A stretch of DNA of 64,000 nucleotides from Thalassotalea sp. PS06 (GCF_007197775.1 NZ_CP041638.1:3286001-3350000), one strand, 5' to 3'; positions 19,312 through 30,997 are shown, counted from the first letter of the stretch. Notes: generated by a model not told the origin, from the letters alone. Translations and numbers: made by a program.

Positions 19312-20212
19312 GTCCTAAGACCTCCTAAAAACTACCGAGTCAACCCTGGCTACCGTTTATGGCTGCGCATTTTATTGGGGTGACCCGATCCTCGATGACG
19401 TACCGAGGAAAATAATCGAACCCAGGTTCGATACCCGAAGTCGCCTTCGAGTGATGAATTTATAAGCGGGAAATTTCTTTTCTTCGCTTGCTCAATTTCA
19501 ATAGTTGTTATTTTAGAGCTTTAAACTAATTATTAATATCAATGTTACATTTGTTTAACACAGGAGATTAATAAACAACCTAAAACCAAAAGTTTTCTTA
19601 CTATAGCGAAATAAAAGGTACTGTCTGTTACCAGATTGGAGGGAATTTGTTGTTAACGTTTGATCATTCGTAAACAATTTGTTATCGGCAGCCTAAATCA
19701 GGGCTAAAATATACAACTGATGACCACTACGGGTTTGATTTGAAGTTTCCTGGATGCTTGTACGAACCAAGAAAAACGAAATATATACCTATTTATCAAT
19801 GACCTAAATAAATAATCTCAACATAATTTATTACAGTGTGGATTTTCTACATGAAACTCATGACATCGGCCAATACCCGAATGTGGGTTAAGAAAAACTA
19901 CCTCATATGCCGTTAACTGTTTATTGCCCCGTCAGACATTAACTAATACTGAAGAGGCAAAAATGTACAGAATGTAAATAAAACGTAATTTTATGCAATT
20001 AAGATAGGAATTAAAGTAAACTTACCATTTGTTCACATTAAATATAATAAAAAGAGCCATTGTAACAAAGTTAATTAAATGGCCATGTAACGGATATGAA
20101 TTTCGAACTTCCAAGGCTTAGGAAAAGTAAAAGCTCCCAATAGAGCAACGAGAACCGCTTTTACAATTGGTCAGATATGAAAATAAAAGCCAATTGATAA
20201 ATTTAAGAAGTA
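19312..20212. other. 900-bp intergenic region with structured leader of the subtilase gene
   Basis: The 150 bases next to the subtilase start hold three clear palindromes: CCTCG-x-CGAGG at 19390-19408, ATCGAA/TTCGAT at 19415-19432 and ACCCGAAG/CTTCGAGT at 19433-19452. A GGGTCACCCC-like stem lies closer to the start codon. The remaining ~750 bases are AT-rich with no gene recognised. The region separates the subtilase from the exporter gene, both on the minus strand, so it should carry the subtilase promoter. Confidence 0.55.
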
Positions 20213-21424
20213 TTACCCGGTCGCATTACGAGCAATTGATGGCAGCTGGATGACGGCAATAAACACAACCGCCAGCAGCATCAGCAACGTAAAAGGGACG
20301 GCGGTATTGGTTGCAAATAATGCCAATATCGGTCCAGCCAGAGAACCAATACCAAATTTAGCGGTTCCGATAACAGCTGTGGCCGTGCCGGTTTGCTCAC
20401 TAAAGCGGATCAATATTAATGAGTCAGCGCTCACCGCAATTAAAGACAGACAGCTCATTAAAGGCAGCAGGGTTAAAACCGTATATAGTAAAGGCAGGTA
20501 TAACCAATTGGCGGTAAACAGAGCTGCGGCAAAAACAATTCCGAGAATTATTGCTCGTTTTAATATCCACAACGAACCTCTGCGGCCCACCAGCCGGGTA
20601 TTAATAAACTGCGCCAGCATTAACGCCAGTACGTTCAGGGCGAAAAGAAAACTAAATAAAAACTCAGAGGTTTGGTACACATCCAGGTAAACACTGGGGA
20701 TAGCAGTGAGATAACAAAAGAAGGCAAAGGCTGCCAACATGCTGCTGGCAACATTCTTTCGAGCCTGCTTATCGCCCAATACAATGTAGTAATTCTTTAA
20801 GAACTGGCTAAAATTTGCGGCATCGGTGGTACTCGACATCTCAGGTAAATAGCGGGCAGCGAAAAAGATCAAGGCGATGCCATAAATGGCCAATAGATAA
20901 AACATCCACTGCCAGCTGCCAAATACCAGAATAAAACTACCTATTGTCGGTGCCAGCATCGGCGCAAACATCATGATCATGCTGACATAGGACATGCCCT
21001 TAGCAGTATCTTTGCCATAAAACTGACGAATGGTGCCGGGTACGACCACGGTGGCGGCACTACCTAAAAAAGCCTGCACCGCTCGCAGCGCCATAAATCC
21101 TTCGATAGAGGTCTGCAGTGGTAATAATAAGCAACAAACGACAAACCCGGTTAATCCGATCATAACCAGTCGTCGACGGCCAAACATATCCGCAAGCGGT
21201 CCAAACAGCAACAGACCTAGAGCGTAACCAGCAAGATAGATACTCAAGGTATTTTGTACGCTGGCCATTGTTGTCCCTAGCTGCTTGGCGATCAGTAACA
21301 TGGCTGGTAAATAAAGATCGATAGCAAGAGGCGTGATTGCGACAATTGCAGCCAACAAACTAATCAATGTCAGCAGATTTATAGGTGCTGCTGACCGAGT
21401 TTCAATATTTGTGGATTCAGACAT
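20213..21424 (-). CDS. MFS multidrug exporter, Bcr/CflA family
   Basis: Inner-membrane proton-driven drug exporter of 403 aa with 12 predicted helices. After a short polar N-terminus come ITPLAIDLYLPAMLLIAKQLGT and the MFS motif A GPLADMFGRRR at about residues 75-85, both typical of the Bcr/CflA group. RAVQAFLGSAATVVVPGTIRQFY matches helix 4. The substrate cannot be told from sequence. It is divergent from the MOSC gene with 150 bases between them; no regulator is adjacent. Confidence 0.88.
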   Translation of the reverse strand: MSESTNIETRSAAPINLLTLISLLAAIVAITPLAIDLYLPAMLLIAKQLGTTMASVQNTLSIYLAGYALGLLLFGPLADMFGRRRLVMIGLTGFVVCCLLLPLQTSIEGFMALRAVQAFLGSAATVVVPGTIRQFYGKDTAKGMSYVSMIMMFAPMLAPTIGSFILVFGSWQWMFYLLAIYGIALIFFAARYLPEMSSTTDAANFSQFLKNYYIVLGDKQARKNVASSMLAAFAFFCYLTAIPSVYLDVYQTSEFLFSFLFALNVLALMLAQFINTRLVGRRGSLWILKRAIILGIVFAAALFTANWLYLPLLYTVLTLLPLMSCLSLIAVSADSLILIRFSEQTGTATAVIGTAKFGIGSLAGPILALFATNTAVPFTLLMLLAVVFIAVIQLPSIARNATG

Positions 21425-21574
21425 TAATGGCAGCCATAACAGCGGGACAAAGAGAAGGCGAAATTATACGCCTTAAGCGTCATTACATAAATAAATTACA
21501 TGATTAATTATAAGGTTAGTTAATTTCGCTGTTTTTGAATATAATTTTAAAGGCCACCTAAATTGGACCTGAAT

Positions 21575-22387
21575 ATGCGTAGCTTTGTAAGAGATCTTTT
21601 TGTTTATCCGATAAAATCCGCGAAAGGCGTTCGTATTGAGCACAGTAATGTGCAAGAGTGCGGATTAGCGTTTGATCGTCATTTTCTGGTTACCGATACC
21701 CAGGGTAAATTTATTACCGGCCGCAGCAAAGCGAAAATGGTGCTGATAGAAACGCATCTGCATGCCAATGGCATTCTGCTTGAAGCTCCCGGTATGGGCA
21801 GGTTGGTTTTACAACATCTGGATTTTACCGATACCTACGATCAGGTACAGGTTTGGAATGATAAATTTAAAGGTCAACACTGCTCCGAATCGGCTGACAA
21901 ATGGTTGTCTCAATACCTGGGCGTAGATTGCAGACTGTATTATTTTGGACCCAATTCGGTGCGCCACGTTACCGATACCACCCACCCAGTAAGTTTTGCC
22001 GATGGCTACCCGATTCTTTTATTGTCGCAGGCGTCATTGCGCGATCTGAATCAACGCGCCACACAACCTATCGTAATGGAACAGTTTCGACCAAATATCG
22101 TTGTCGACAGATGCAGTCCTTATGCAGAGGATACCTGGCATAAAATTCGAATTGGTGATGTCGAATTTTTAGTGAGCAAGCCATGCTCGCGATGCGTGTT
22201 TACTACCGTCGACCCAATAACTGGCAAACGCAGTGAAACCAAAGAGCCATTAGCAACGCTTAATCAATACCGGTGCGGCGATGATGGGCAGATTTATTTT
22301 GGCCAAAACCTTATTCCGTTAAATTCAGGACACATCAATATTGGCGATCAGGTTGAAATCCTCTCCAGCCAACCGCCTTTGTTTTGA
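21575..22387 (+). CDS. MOSC domain-containing protein
   Basis: Protein of 270 aa with the MOSC N-terminal beta-barrel (LFVYPIKSAKGV, AFDRHFLVTD) followed by a MOSC domain with the conserved Cys in KPCSRCVFTTVDPITG. MOSC proteins handle sulfur or molybdenum-cofactor-dependent chemistry; the group resembling the N-terminal two-thirds of YcbX reduces N-hydroxylated compounds with molybdenum cofactor. The YcbX ferredoxin domain is absent here. The ATG at 21575 is chosen over an in-frame TTG at 21563 because the family begins at this residue. Confidence 0.87.
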   Translation: MRSFVRDLFVYPIKSAKGVRIEHSNVQECGLAFDRHFLVTDTQGKFITGRSKAKMVLIETHLHANGILLEAPGMGRLVLQHLDFTDTYDQVQVWNDKFKGQHCSESADKWLSQYLGVDCRLYYFGPNSVRHVTDTTHPVSFADGYPILLLSQASLRDLNQRATQPIVMEQFRPNIVVDRCSPYAEDTWHKIRIGDVEFLVSKPCSRCVFTTVDPITGKRSETKEPLATLNQYRCGDDGQIYFGQNLIPLNSGHINIGDQVEILSSQPPLF

Positions 22388-22466
22388 AAAATCGAGCTCG
22401 AAAATTGAGTTTATCCTGTGCAAATGAAATAATCGCCGCCAGTTTCATCAGGTACCGAAATCCACC

Positions 22467-23051
22467 ATGCTGTTAATGATCGACAATTACGATTCTTTTA
22501 CTTTTAACCTGGTTCATTATTTTCGCCAACTAGGGGAAGAGGTCATCACAATTCGTAATGATGAAATTTCGATTACCCAGATACACACCATGAAACCCGA
22601 CTATATCGTCATCTCGCCTGGTCCGGGAGATCCTGATGGTGCCGGTCTGACACTGGAAATTATTCGCACCTTTGCCGGTAAGATCCCTTTATTAGGTGTT
22701 TGCCTTGGACATCAATCTATCGCCCAATGTTATGGCGGTAAGGTAAAACGTGCGGTAAAAGTCATGCATGGAAAAACATCGACCGTCGCTCACAATCAGC
22801 AGGGACTGTTCAAAGATCTAAATAATCCATTGACCGTCACTCGTTATCATTCGCTTATCGTCGATCCGGATAACCTGCCTGATGCCTTGCAAGTTACTGC
22901 CTGGATTGAATCAGACGATGGCCAGATTGAGGAAATTATGGGGATTGAGCATAAATCGCTCCCCGTTTTCGGTGTTCAGTTTCATCCGGAGTCGGTATTA
23001 ACCGAACAGGGCCTGGCGCTAATTAAAAATTTCTTATACCAATCACATTAA
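22467..23051 (+). CDS. pabA: Aminodeoxychorismate/anthranilate synthase, glutamine amidotransferase subunit
   Basis: Class I glutamine amidotransferase of 194 aa that supplies ammonia to chorismate for folate (PabB partner) or tryptophan (TrpE partner) synthesis. Catalytic triad: Cys79 in GVCLGHQ, His173 and Glu175 in FHPES. The gene's position near an astC/argD-type aminotransferase favours the pabA role, as in Shewanella and Vibrio, but trpG cannot be excluded. The last residues LYQSH and the stop codon are encoded by the terminal repeat of MITE copy B, so the native C-terminus was replaced after NFL; nothing essential is expected there. Confidence 0.93.
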   Translation: MLLMIDNYDSFTFNLVHYFRQLGEEVITIRNDEISITQIHTMKPDYIVISPGPGDPDGAGLTLEIIRTFAGKIPLLGVCLGHQSIAQCYGGKVKRAVKVMHGKTSTVAHNQQGLFKDLNNPLTVTRYHSLIVDPDNLPDALQVTAWIESDDGQIEEIMGIEHKSLPVFGVQFHPESVLTEQGLALIKNFLYQSH

Positions 23052-23312
23052 AATATTGCTCACTCCGTGAGAATTTAAAGGCTTTTAGACAAGGCTTTGA
23101 TTGCAGAGAATGGTTATTCCATTTTCAAAATTAGCCAAAATCAGTAATGCAGCACAAACGCCTTTAAAACTCACCCGTAGGGAGTTTATCTTAAGGCCCA
23201 TTTACGGCCCTATATTTCATGAATATAGAATGACTATATCAATAAAATCTATGTTGTAACTGAACCTCTGCCCTAACTCTGAGTTGTGCACAAACTTCGT
23301 GTGATTGGTATT
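23036..23312. repeat. MITE-like element, copy B (full length, inverted relative to copy C)
   Basis: 277 bp with termini TATACCAATCACA and TGTGATTGGTATT. The interior carries AAACTCACCCGTAGGGAGTTT-type and CTCACT-x-GTGAG hairpins. There is no transposase frame. It begins inside the last codons of pabA. Confidence 0.9.
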
Positions 23313-23523
23313 AACCGCTAATTAAGTTAGTGATTATTGACTTTGACCACGGCTCTGGGCTAGTGTGGGTCTATATTTACCAATTAGTTTGAAAGATTTA
23401 TTTCAACGCTTAGCAACCGTTAAAAGATCCCCCCAGTCTTGGAGACTCCCCCCTGACTCCAGCAATTGCTAACTGCTTGAATTAGTTCTAATTCTGGAAA
23501 AATTTCCAGTTCAGGGTTTTAAA

Positions 23524-23886
23524 ATGGTCGTAGAAAGACGTTTTCATCCAAGATATATCATGCAATTACCAGTTAAGCTAAAACTTCCTGGTAGTGACGA
23601 ATTGTATAAGGCCAACAGTTTAAATGTGTCCCTTTCGGGTATGCAACTGGCAGTTCCTCAATATGTTACCGATGCAATAAAGCGCTATTGCTCTATCCCT
23701 CAGGAATTAACCGTTTCCATCGTCGCTGACAATGACGAAAGCGATGATTCAGAGCCTTTGCAATATCCGGCTCGAATCATTATCAATCGCCGTATGTCCA
23801 GTGATGAGTATTTGATCGGCCTGAAATTCCGGGCGTTATCGACAACCCACCAAGAATCTCTGCAAAACCTTCTCAACCGCGCATAA
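23524..23886 (+). CDS. PilZ domain protein (candidate c-di-GMP receptor)
   Basis: Single-domain PilZ protein of 120 aa. The two c-di-GMP-binding signatures are present: RRFHPR at residues 5-10 (RxxxR) and N34-V-S-L-S-G39 (D/NxSxxG). The single-domain form usually acts as an adaptor for motility, polysaccharide or protease secretion. The gene stands alone between MITE copy B and the ast operon, so its partner is unknown. No strong Shine-Dalgarno sequence precedes the ATG. Confidence 0.9.
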   Translation: MVVERRFHPRYIMQLPVKLKLPGSDELYKANSLNVSLSGMQLAVPQYVTDAIKRYCSIPQELTVSIVADNDESDDSEPLQYPARIIINRRMSSDEYLIGLKFRALSTTHQESLQNLLNRA

Positions 23887-24050
23887 TTACTGCAGCGTTT
23901 ATTTTTACGATGGCTTAACAAAGAATAAAATATTCTTTACATAATACTGCAAGGGAATATATATTTATTCATTTAACTTGAATAAAACCCGCTAAGCCTT
24001 TGGTTTTACTGGCCTGCGCGTCGATTTAGCAAAGACAAACTGGTTAAATT

Positions 24051-24067
24051 CTGGCATAATATTGGCC
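24051..24067 (+). promoter_or_regulatory. Candidate sigma-54 promoter of the ast operon
   Basis: CTGGCA, six bases, TTGGCC, with -24 GG at 24053-24054 and -12 GC at 24065-24066, separated by exactly 10 bases. The consensus is YTGGCACG-N4-TTGCW, so the invariant GG and GC are kept with one T-to-G change in the -12 box. It would start transcription about 67 bases before astC. The E. coli astC promoter is known to be sigma-54/NtrC dependent. A sigma-70 -10-like CATAAT overlaps the site. Confidence 0.55.
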
Positions 24068-24141
24068 AATTTCGCGGTGAAGCTATGGCAAATATAGCGC
24101 CAAGCGATCCTAAAAATACAAATTAGATATTGAGGAAATAG

Positions 24142-25362
<1,221 letters not shown>

Positions 25363-25388
25363 TCTGTCCCTTTCAAAAGAGAAACATA

Positions 25389-26405
25389 ATGATTATCGTA
25401 CGACCCATTCGTAGCAGTGATTATGAAGTTTTACATCAGATTGCCGTTGAATCCGGGCATGGCTTTACGTCATTGCCCGTCAATGAAGAGCTGTTAACTA
25501 ATCGCATCAATCGCGCTACTCGCTCTTTCCATTCCACACCACTGGAGCCGGGAGACGAAGGTTATCTATTTGTCATGGAGAATACCGAAACTGGTGAAGT
25601 GGTTGGAACCAGTGGTATTGAAGCGGCTGTAGGTCTGCATGATGCGTTTTACCATTACCATCTTGGCAAAGTGGTGCACTCTTCAAGGGAACTAAACATT
25701 TACAATAACGTCGATATTCTGTCTCTGAATAATGATTACACAGGGGCAACTGAGATTTGCACATTGTTCCTGAAGGCCTCTTATCGCGTCAATAATAACG
25801 GTCGTTTTCTGTCGAAGTTCCGCTTCCTATTTATGGCGGAACATCCAGAGCGTTTCAACAATACCGTTATTGCGGAAATGCGTGGCGTATCCGATGCCAA
25901 TGGTCGCTCGCCATTCTGGCAATGGCTGGAAGAACACTTTTTCTCGATGGATTTTCCAACCGCTGATTATTTGTCAGGTATTGGTAACAAAGCCTTTATT
26001 GCGGAACTAATGCCCAAATATCCAATTTATGTGAGCTTACTATCAAAAGAAGCTCAGGAAGTTATTGGCAAAGTGCATGATAAAACCGTTCCGGCTCTTC
26101 GCTTATTAGAGAGTGAAGGGTTTGTGAATCGCGGTTACGTTGATATTTTTGATGCAGGCCCGACCGTAGAGTCAGAGCTTAATGGCATCAAAACCGTGCG
26201 CAACTCAAAACGTTTACAAGTAAAAATCGGTTCGGTATCGAGCACTAAAAAATACATCATCTGTAATACCCAGGTCGCCGAGTTCCGTGCGACTCAGATG
26301 CCAATCGACGTTGACGAACAACAAAACCATGCAATCATCGATATTGACACTGCCCAGGCACTTCTTGTTGAAGAAGGCGACTGGATCCGGGTATCCCAGA
26401 ATTAA
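25389..26405 (+). CDS. astA: Arginine N-succinyltransferase
   Basis: First enzyme of the AST arginine-degradation pathway: succinyl-CoA plus arginine to N2-succinylarginine. The 338 aa begin MIIVRPIRSSDYEVLHQIA and contain the family-typical LSLNNDYTGATEICTLFL, MRGVSDANGRSPFWQWLEEHFF and the C-terminal VEEGDWIRVS. It has a GNAT-like fold. It lies 26 bases after astC and 9 bases before astD. Only a single astA is visible, whereas some Pseudomonas relatives have two subunits. Confidence 0.97.
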   Translation: MIIVRPIRSSDYEVLHQIAVESGHGFTSLPVNEELLTNRINRATRSFHSTPLEPGDEGYLFVMENTETGEVVGTSGIEAAVGLHDAFYHYHLGKVVHSSRELNIYNNVDILSLNNDYTGATEICTLFLKASYRVNNNGRFLSKFRFLFMAEHPERFNNTVIAEMRGVSDANGRSPFWQWLEEHFFSMDFPTADYLSGIGNKAFIAELMPKYPIYVSLLSKEAQEVIGKVHDKTVPALRLLESEGFVNRGYVDIFDAGPTVESELNGIKTVRNSKRLQVKIGSVSSTKKYIICNTQVAEFRATQMPIDVDEQQNHAIIDIDTAQALLVEEGDWIRVSQN

Positions 26406-27884
<1,479 letters not shown>

Positions 27885-27912
27885 AATTAAACGTTAATAT
27901 TTGGGGAATTTT

Positions 27913-28710
27913 ATGTCTTTGGCTGTAACAGAATTATTTGAAAATATCTGGAAAAACTATCTCGCGGTAACGCCTTCTGCAATTCGTGTTCACGAATTAC
28001 TAGGCGCCGGTGCAGAATTAATTAACGATCATGTCGCCTATCGTACATTCAATATCGATAAGGTTGGCATCGACAAATTAGCTGCTCATCTGTTGGCGTT
28101 AGGCTATGAAGCAAAAGGTGAATATCACTTCGAAGCGAAAAAACTGTATGCGCGCCACTATGAGCATGCCGATCCTGCCCTCCCTAAAGTATTTATCAGT
28201 GAATTGCTGGTAGAGAAAATGAGTGGCGAGGTTCAGGAAATTATTCACAAGCTTATCGCAAAAATGGATGAGCAAGTGGTGACAGCTGATAACTTCCTGT
28301 ACTCAGGAACCCATTGGCAAATCAGCTACAGTGATTACCAAACCTTGTTAGCAGAAAGCGAATATGCGGCCTGGTTAGCTGCCTGGGGTTACCGAGCTAA
28401 TCATTTCACAGTGAGTATCAATCACCTTGAAGGCATTGATTGCATCAATAAAGTGAACGACATTGTAAGAGAAGGAGGTTTCCGCCTGAACACCTCCGGT
28501 GGTGAAGTCAAGGGTGGTCCAGAAGTAAAACTGGAGCAGTCATCAACCATGGCTGATGTTCATCCAGTTGCATTCAGTGACAGAACCGAAGAAATTCCAA
28601 GTTGTTTCTACGAGTTTGCTAAACGCTATCCTATGGATTGTGGTAATCTTTATACAGGTTTTGTTGCGGCTTCTGCCGATAAAATCTTTGAAAGCACAAA
28701 CCAGGATTAA
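27913..28710 (+). CDS. DUF1338 protein (2-oxoadipate dioxygenase/decarboxylase family)
   Basis: Protein of 265 aa, homologous to the DUF1338 enzymes whose longer member HglS converts 2-oxoadipate to 2-hydroxyglutarate using Fe(II). Candidate metal ligands are His in INDHVAYRTF and in YRANHFTVSIN, and a Glu near the C-terminus. It is shorter than HglS, like the Shewanella proteins. It is the fourth gene of the ast operon, 28 bases after astD, with GGGGA before the ATG at 27913 (an upstream TTG is less likely). Context suggests a role on an amino-acid-derived oxo acid linked to arginine or lysine use; the substrate is not known. Confidence 0.82.
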   Translation: MSLAVTELFENIWKNYLAVTPSAIRVHELLGAGAELINDHVAYRTFNIDKVGIDKLAAHLLALGYEAKGEYHFEAKKLYARHYEHADPALPKVFISELLVEKMSGEVQEIIHKLIAKMDEQVVTADNFLYSGTHWQISYSDYQTLLAESEYAAWLAAWGYRANHFTVSINHLEGIDCINKVNDIVREGGFRLNTSGGEVKGGPEVKLEQSSTMADVHPVAFSDRTEEIPSCFYEFAKRYPMDCGNLYTGFVAASADKIFESTNQD

Positions 28711-28737
28711 CCCGCTTTAATCAGGCCCCAAGAACAA

Positions 28738-28771
28738 TCGAAGCCCGCTAAATTGCGGGCTTTTTATTTTA
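28738..28771 (+). terminator. Intrinsic terminator of the ast operon
   Basis: AAGCCCGC and GCGGGCTT arms around a TAAATT loop, followed by TTTATTTT. Confidence 0.92.
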
Positions 28772-28824
28772 TGATATTGGTAATTCTGCTACTATTCGAA
28801 CGATTTTAAAAATTGAGAAAATCT

Positions 28825-29232
28825 ATGAAAGCACAAGTAAAATGGGTAGGCGAAGAAATGTTTATGGGCATTTCAGAAAGTGGTCATAGTATCGTAATGG
28901 ATGCTAATGGCGGACAACTTGGCCCTAGCCCTCTGGAAAACGTTTTATTGTCATTGGGTGGCTGTTCCTCCGTTGACGTCGTTAGTATTTTACAAAAAGC
29001 ACGCCAGGACGTGCACGACTGTGTGGTTGAGATTGAAGCAAAACGCGCGGATTCTGTTCCACGTTTGTTTACTGACATCCATTTGCACTTTGTTATCACT
29101 GGCACCGACGTTGCTGAAAAACACGTAGAACGTGCAGTGGCGCTATCAGCAGATAAATACTGCTCGGTAGCATTAATGCTCAACAAAGCTGTGAATATCA
29201 CTCACGATTTCAAAATTAAAAAGCCGGTTTAA
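28825..29232 (+). CDS. OsmC family protein (YhfA-like)
   Basis: Protein of 135 aa with the OsmC/Ohr fold. It has the two expected redox cysteines, Cys47 in LGGCSSVDVVSIL and Cys113 in DKYCSVALML. The sequence is closest in character to E. coli YhfA, of unknown function, rather than true Ohr peroxidases. The ATG at 28825 is chosen over a TTG at 28813, giving the E. coli-like start MKAQVKW. It converges on the prkB-like gene, its usual neighbour in E. coli. Confidence 0.87.
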   Translation: MKAQVKWVGEEMFMGISESGHSIVMDANGGQLGPSPLENVLLSLGGCSSVDVVSILQKARQDVHDCVVEIEAKRADSVPRLFTDIHLHFVITGTDVAEKHVERAVALSADKYCSVALMLNKAVNITHDFKIKKPV

Positions 29233-29250
29233 TACCGGCCTTTTTTATTA
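29221..29250 (+). terminator. Terminator overlapping the OsmC-gene stop
   Basis: GCCGGT and ACCGGC arms with TTAAT loop, then TTTTTTATTA. The stem begins within the last codons of the gene. Confidence 0.88.
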
Positions 29251-29267
29251 AGTCGTTTTAAAGCGTG

Positions 29268-30167
29268 TTATTTATCTCTCGTCCAATCTATCTGCTGTCC
29301 CGCAGCACTGCGCTTTTCCATGATATCTTCAATGAGCGGCTTTAAAATCAACTCCATCGCCAGACCCATCTTGCCACCAGGTACAACCAATGTACTTACT
29401 CGTGACATGAAAGAGCCATCTATCATCCTTAGGTAAAAAGGAAAATCGACGTTTCTCGCATCGCGAAAACGAATAACCACGAAACTTTCGTCCTGCGACG
29501 GTATCGCTTTAGCACTGAAAGGGTTTGAGGTATCTACCGTTGGTACGCGTTGAAAATTAATATGAGTCCGAGAGAACTGCGGCGTAATATATTTAAAATA
29601 ATCATCCATACTGCGAACTATGCTATCGCGCACTGCTTCTTTTGAGTGACCTCGTTGATTGGTATCTCTGAAAATCTTTTGGATCCACTCAAGGTTAACT
29701 ATCGGCACCATGCCTATCAGCAGGTCTACGTGACGCGCAACATCAGCATCTTCAGTGACTACGCCGCCGTGAAGCCCCTCATAGAAGAGTAAATCCGAAT
29801 CCTTACCCAGCGACTGCCATGGCGTAAATGTACCGGGCATTTGATTGTATGGCACTGCCTCGTCGAAAGTGTGAAGATATCGGCGCATTGTACCTTCGCC
29901 TTTCTCACTAAAATCGCTAAATAGTTTTGCCAATGACTGAAAATCATTAGCTTGCTCACCAAAATAGCTGAAGGTTTTTCCCTCTTCACTTGCCTTGCGT
30001 TTTAACAAATCCATTTCCGGGCGAGTATAACGATGAAAGCTATCTCCTTCGACCACAGTAGCTTTTATCCCCAATGCCCTAAATATATGATCGAAAGCTT
30101 CAGAAGTTGTAGAGGTTCCGGCACCGGAAGAACCAGTTACCGCGATGATTGGGTTACGTAGGGACAT
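29268..30167 (-). CDS. prkB: Phosphoribulokinase-like protein (PrkB family)
   Basis: P-loop kinase of 299 aa very similar in layout to E. coli PrkB. Walker A is GSSGAGTS (about residues 12-19); EGDSFHRYTRPEMD, YFGEQANDF, YEGLHGG, and ERGHS-equivalent QRGHSKEAVRDSIVRSM are conserved, as is VPTVDTSNPF. Classical phosphoribulokinase makes ribulose bisphosphate for the Calvin cycle; the role of this non-autotroph group is unsettled and no RubisCO gene is present here. The start at 30167 removes five residues encoded from a TTG and matches E. coli; neither start has a good ribosome site. Confidence 0.9.
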   Translation of the reverse strand: MSLRNPIIAVTGSSGAGTSTTSEAFDHIFRALGIKATVVEGDSFHRYTRPEMDLLKRKASEEGKTFSYFGEQANDFQSLAKLFSDFSEKGEGTMRRYLHTFDEAVPYNQMPGTFTPWQSLGKDSDLLFYEGLHGGVVTEDADVARHVDLLIGMVPIVNLEWIQKIFRDTNQRGHSKEAVRDSIVRSMDDYFKYITPQFSRTHINFQRVPTVDTSNPFSAKAIPSQDESFVVIRFRDARNVDFPFYLRMIDGSFMSRVSTLVVPGGKMGLAMELILKPLIEDIMEKRSAAGQQIDWTRDK

Positions 30168-30299
30168 AAAGGGGGTTATCAATAACTTAAGTTATATGAA
30201 GTTATACTTCAGTTGGTTAGGTAAATTCAAGTTTTCGAAACATGTTGGTATCGCCGAAGCTGCGTTACAACAGTGATCGATGTTGAGGAAAAATGGTAG

Positions 30300-30545
30300 C
30301 GTTTTGAAACGGGGCGCTATACGATAATTGCTCTTGCATTTTCGATATAACCACCATCCATGGCGAAATCCGGGCATACTTGCACGCCTTACAAACCCTC
30401 CCTTGCTACCATCCATGGTTCGGGAGGATAAGCACATCCATGTGCAAAATACCCTCTGCGCATCCTGCTCACCGAAAATCGTTCCAGACATTTTCGACAT
30501 ACACACCATCAATGGTGCGGGAGGGTAAATACATCCGTGTATAAA
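30300..30545. repeat. Hairpin array B downstream of rplQ
   Basis: Short palindromes with constant loops or linkers: CCATCCATGG at about 30354-30363; ACCATCCATGGT at 30409-30420; GCACAT-CC-ATGTGC at 30432-30445; CGAAAAT-loop-ATTTTCG with loop CGTTCCAGAC at 30473-30496; ACCATCAATGGT at 30505-30516; ATACAT-CC-GTGTAT at 30529-30542. Two copies of the linker CGGGAGG-(A/G)-TAA join different arm sets. No gene is recognised in 30168-30589. Confidence 0.8.
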
Positions 30546-30573
30546 AAAAGGAGCCAATTGGCTCCTTTTTTCG
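30542..30573 (-). terminator. Terminator of the alpha operon (after rplQ)
   Basis: AAAAGGAGCC and GGCTCCTTTT arms around AATT, with T runs on both strands. Confidence 0.92.
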
Positions 30574-30589
30574 ATTCGAATAAATTCGA

Positions 30590-30997
30590 TTATGCTTCTG
30601 CTGAAACTTCTTGAGTCTCTTCAACAGTTTCTTCAACTGCTGGACGATCAACAAGTTCAACGTAAGCCATAGGCGCTTTATCACCAGTACGGTAACCGCA
30701 TTTCAGAATGCGAGTGTAACCACCTGGACGCTCTTGGTAACGAGGACCAAGTTCGCTGAATAAAATACCTACTACTTCCTGGTCGCGAGTGCGGGCAAAA
30801 GCCAAACGGCGATTTGCTACACTGTCGTTCTTGGCCAAAGTGATTAGTGGCTCAATAACGCGACGCAATTCTTTAGCTTTAGGCACAGTAGTCTTGATGA
30901 CGCCGTGCTTTACTAAAGAGCTAGCCATATTGCGGAACATCGCCTGGCGATGACTGCTATTACGGTTTAACTGGCGACCGCTTTTACGATGGCGCAT
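30590..30997 (-). CDS. rplQ: 50S ribosomal protein L17
   Basis: Large-subunit protein near the exit-tunnel outlet, 135 aa. It has [28 protein letters not shown] at the start and the ARTRD and GGYTRILK motifs. The C-terminal ~15 residues are acidic and Glu/Thr/Val-rich, a tail that varies in the family. Last gene of the alpha operon, followed by a terminator. Confidence 0.99.
   Translation of the reverse strand: MRHRKSGRQLNRNSSHRQAMFRNMASSLVKHGVIKTTVPKAKELRRVIEPLITLAKNDSVANRRLAFARTRDQEVVGILFSELGPRYQERPGGYTRILKCGYRTGDKAPMAYVELVDRPAVEETVEETQEVSAEA

Noticed and set aside
19312..19480. Possible c-di-GMP-I (GEMM) riboswitch ahead of the subtilase
   Set aside because: GCGCAGCC and GGTAGCCAGGGTTG on the minus strand resemble its 3' half, but the GGCAAACC half and the expected GNRA/receptor parts are missing.
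29268..30167. Calvin-cycle gene
   Set aside because: The sequence is of the PrkB-like group and no carbon-fixation genes accompany it.
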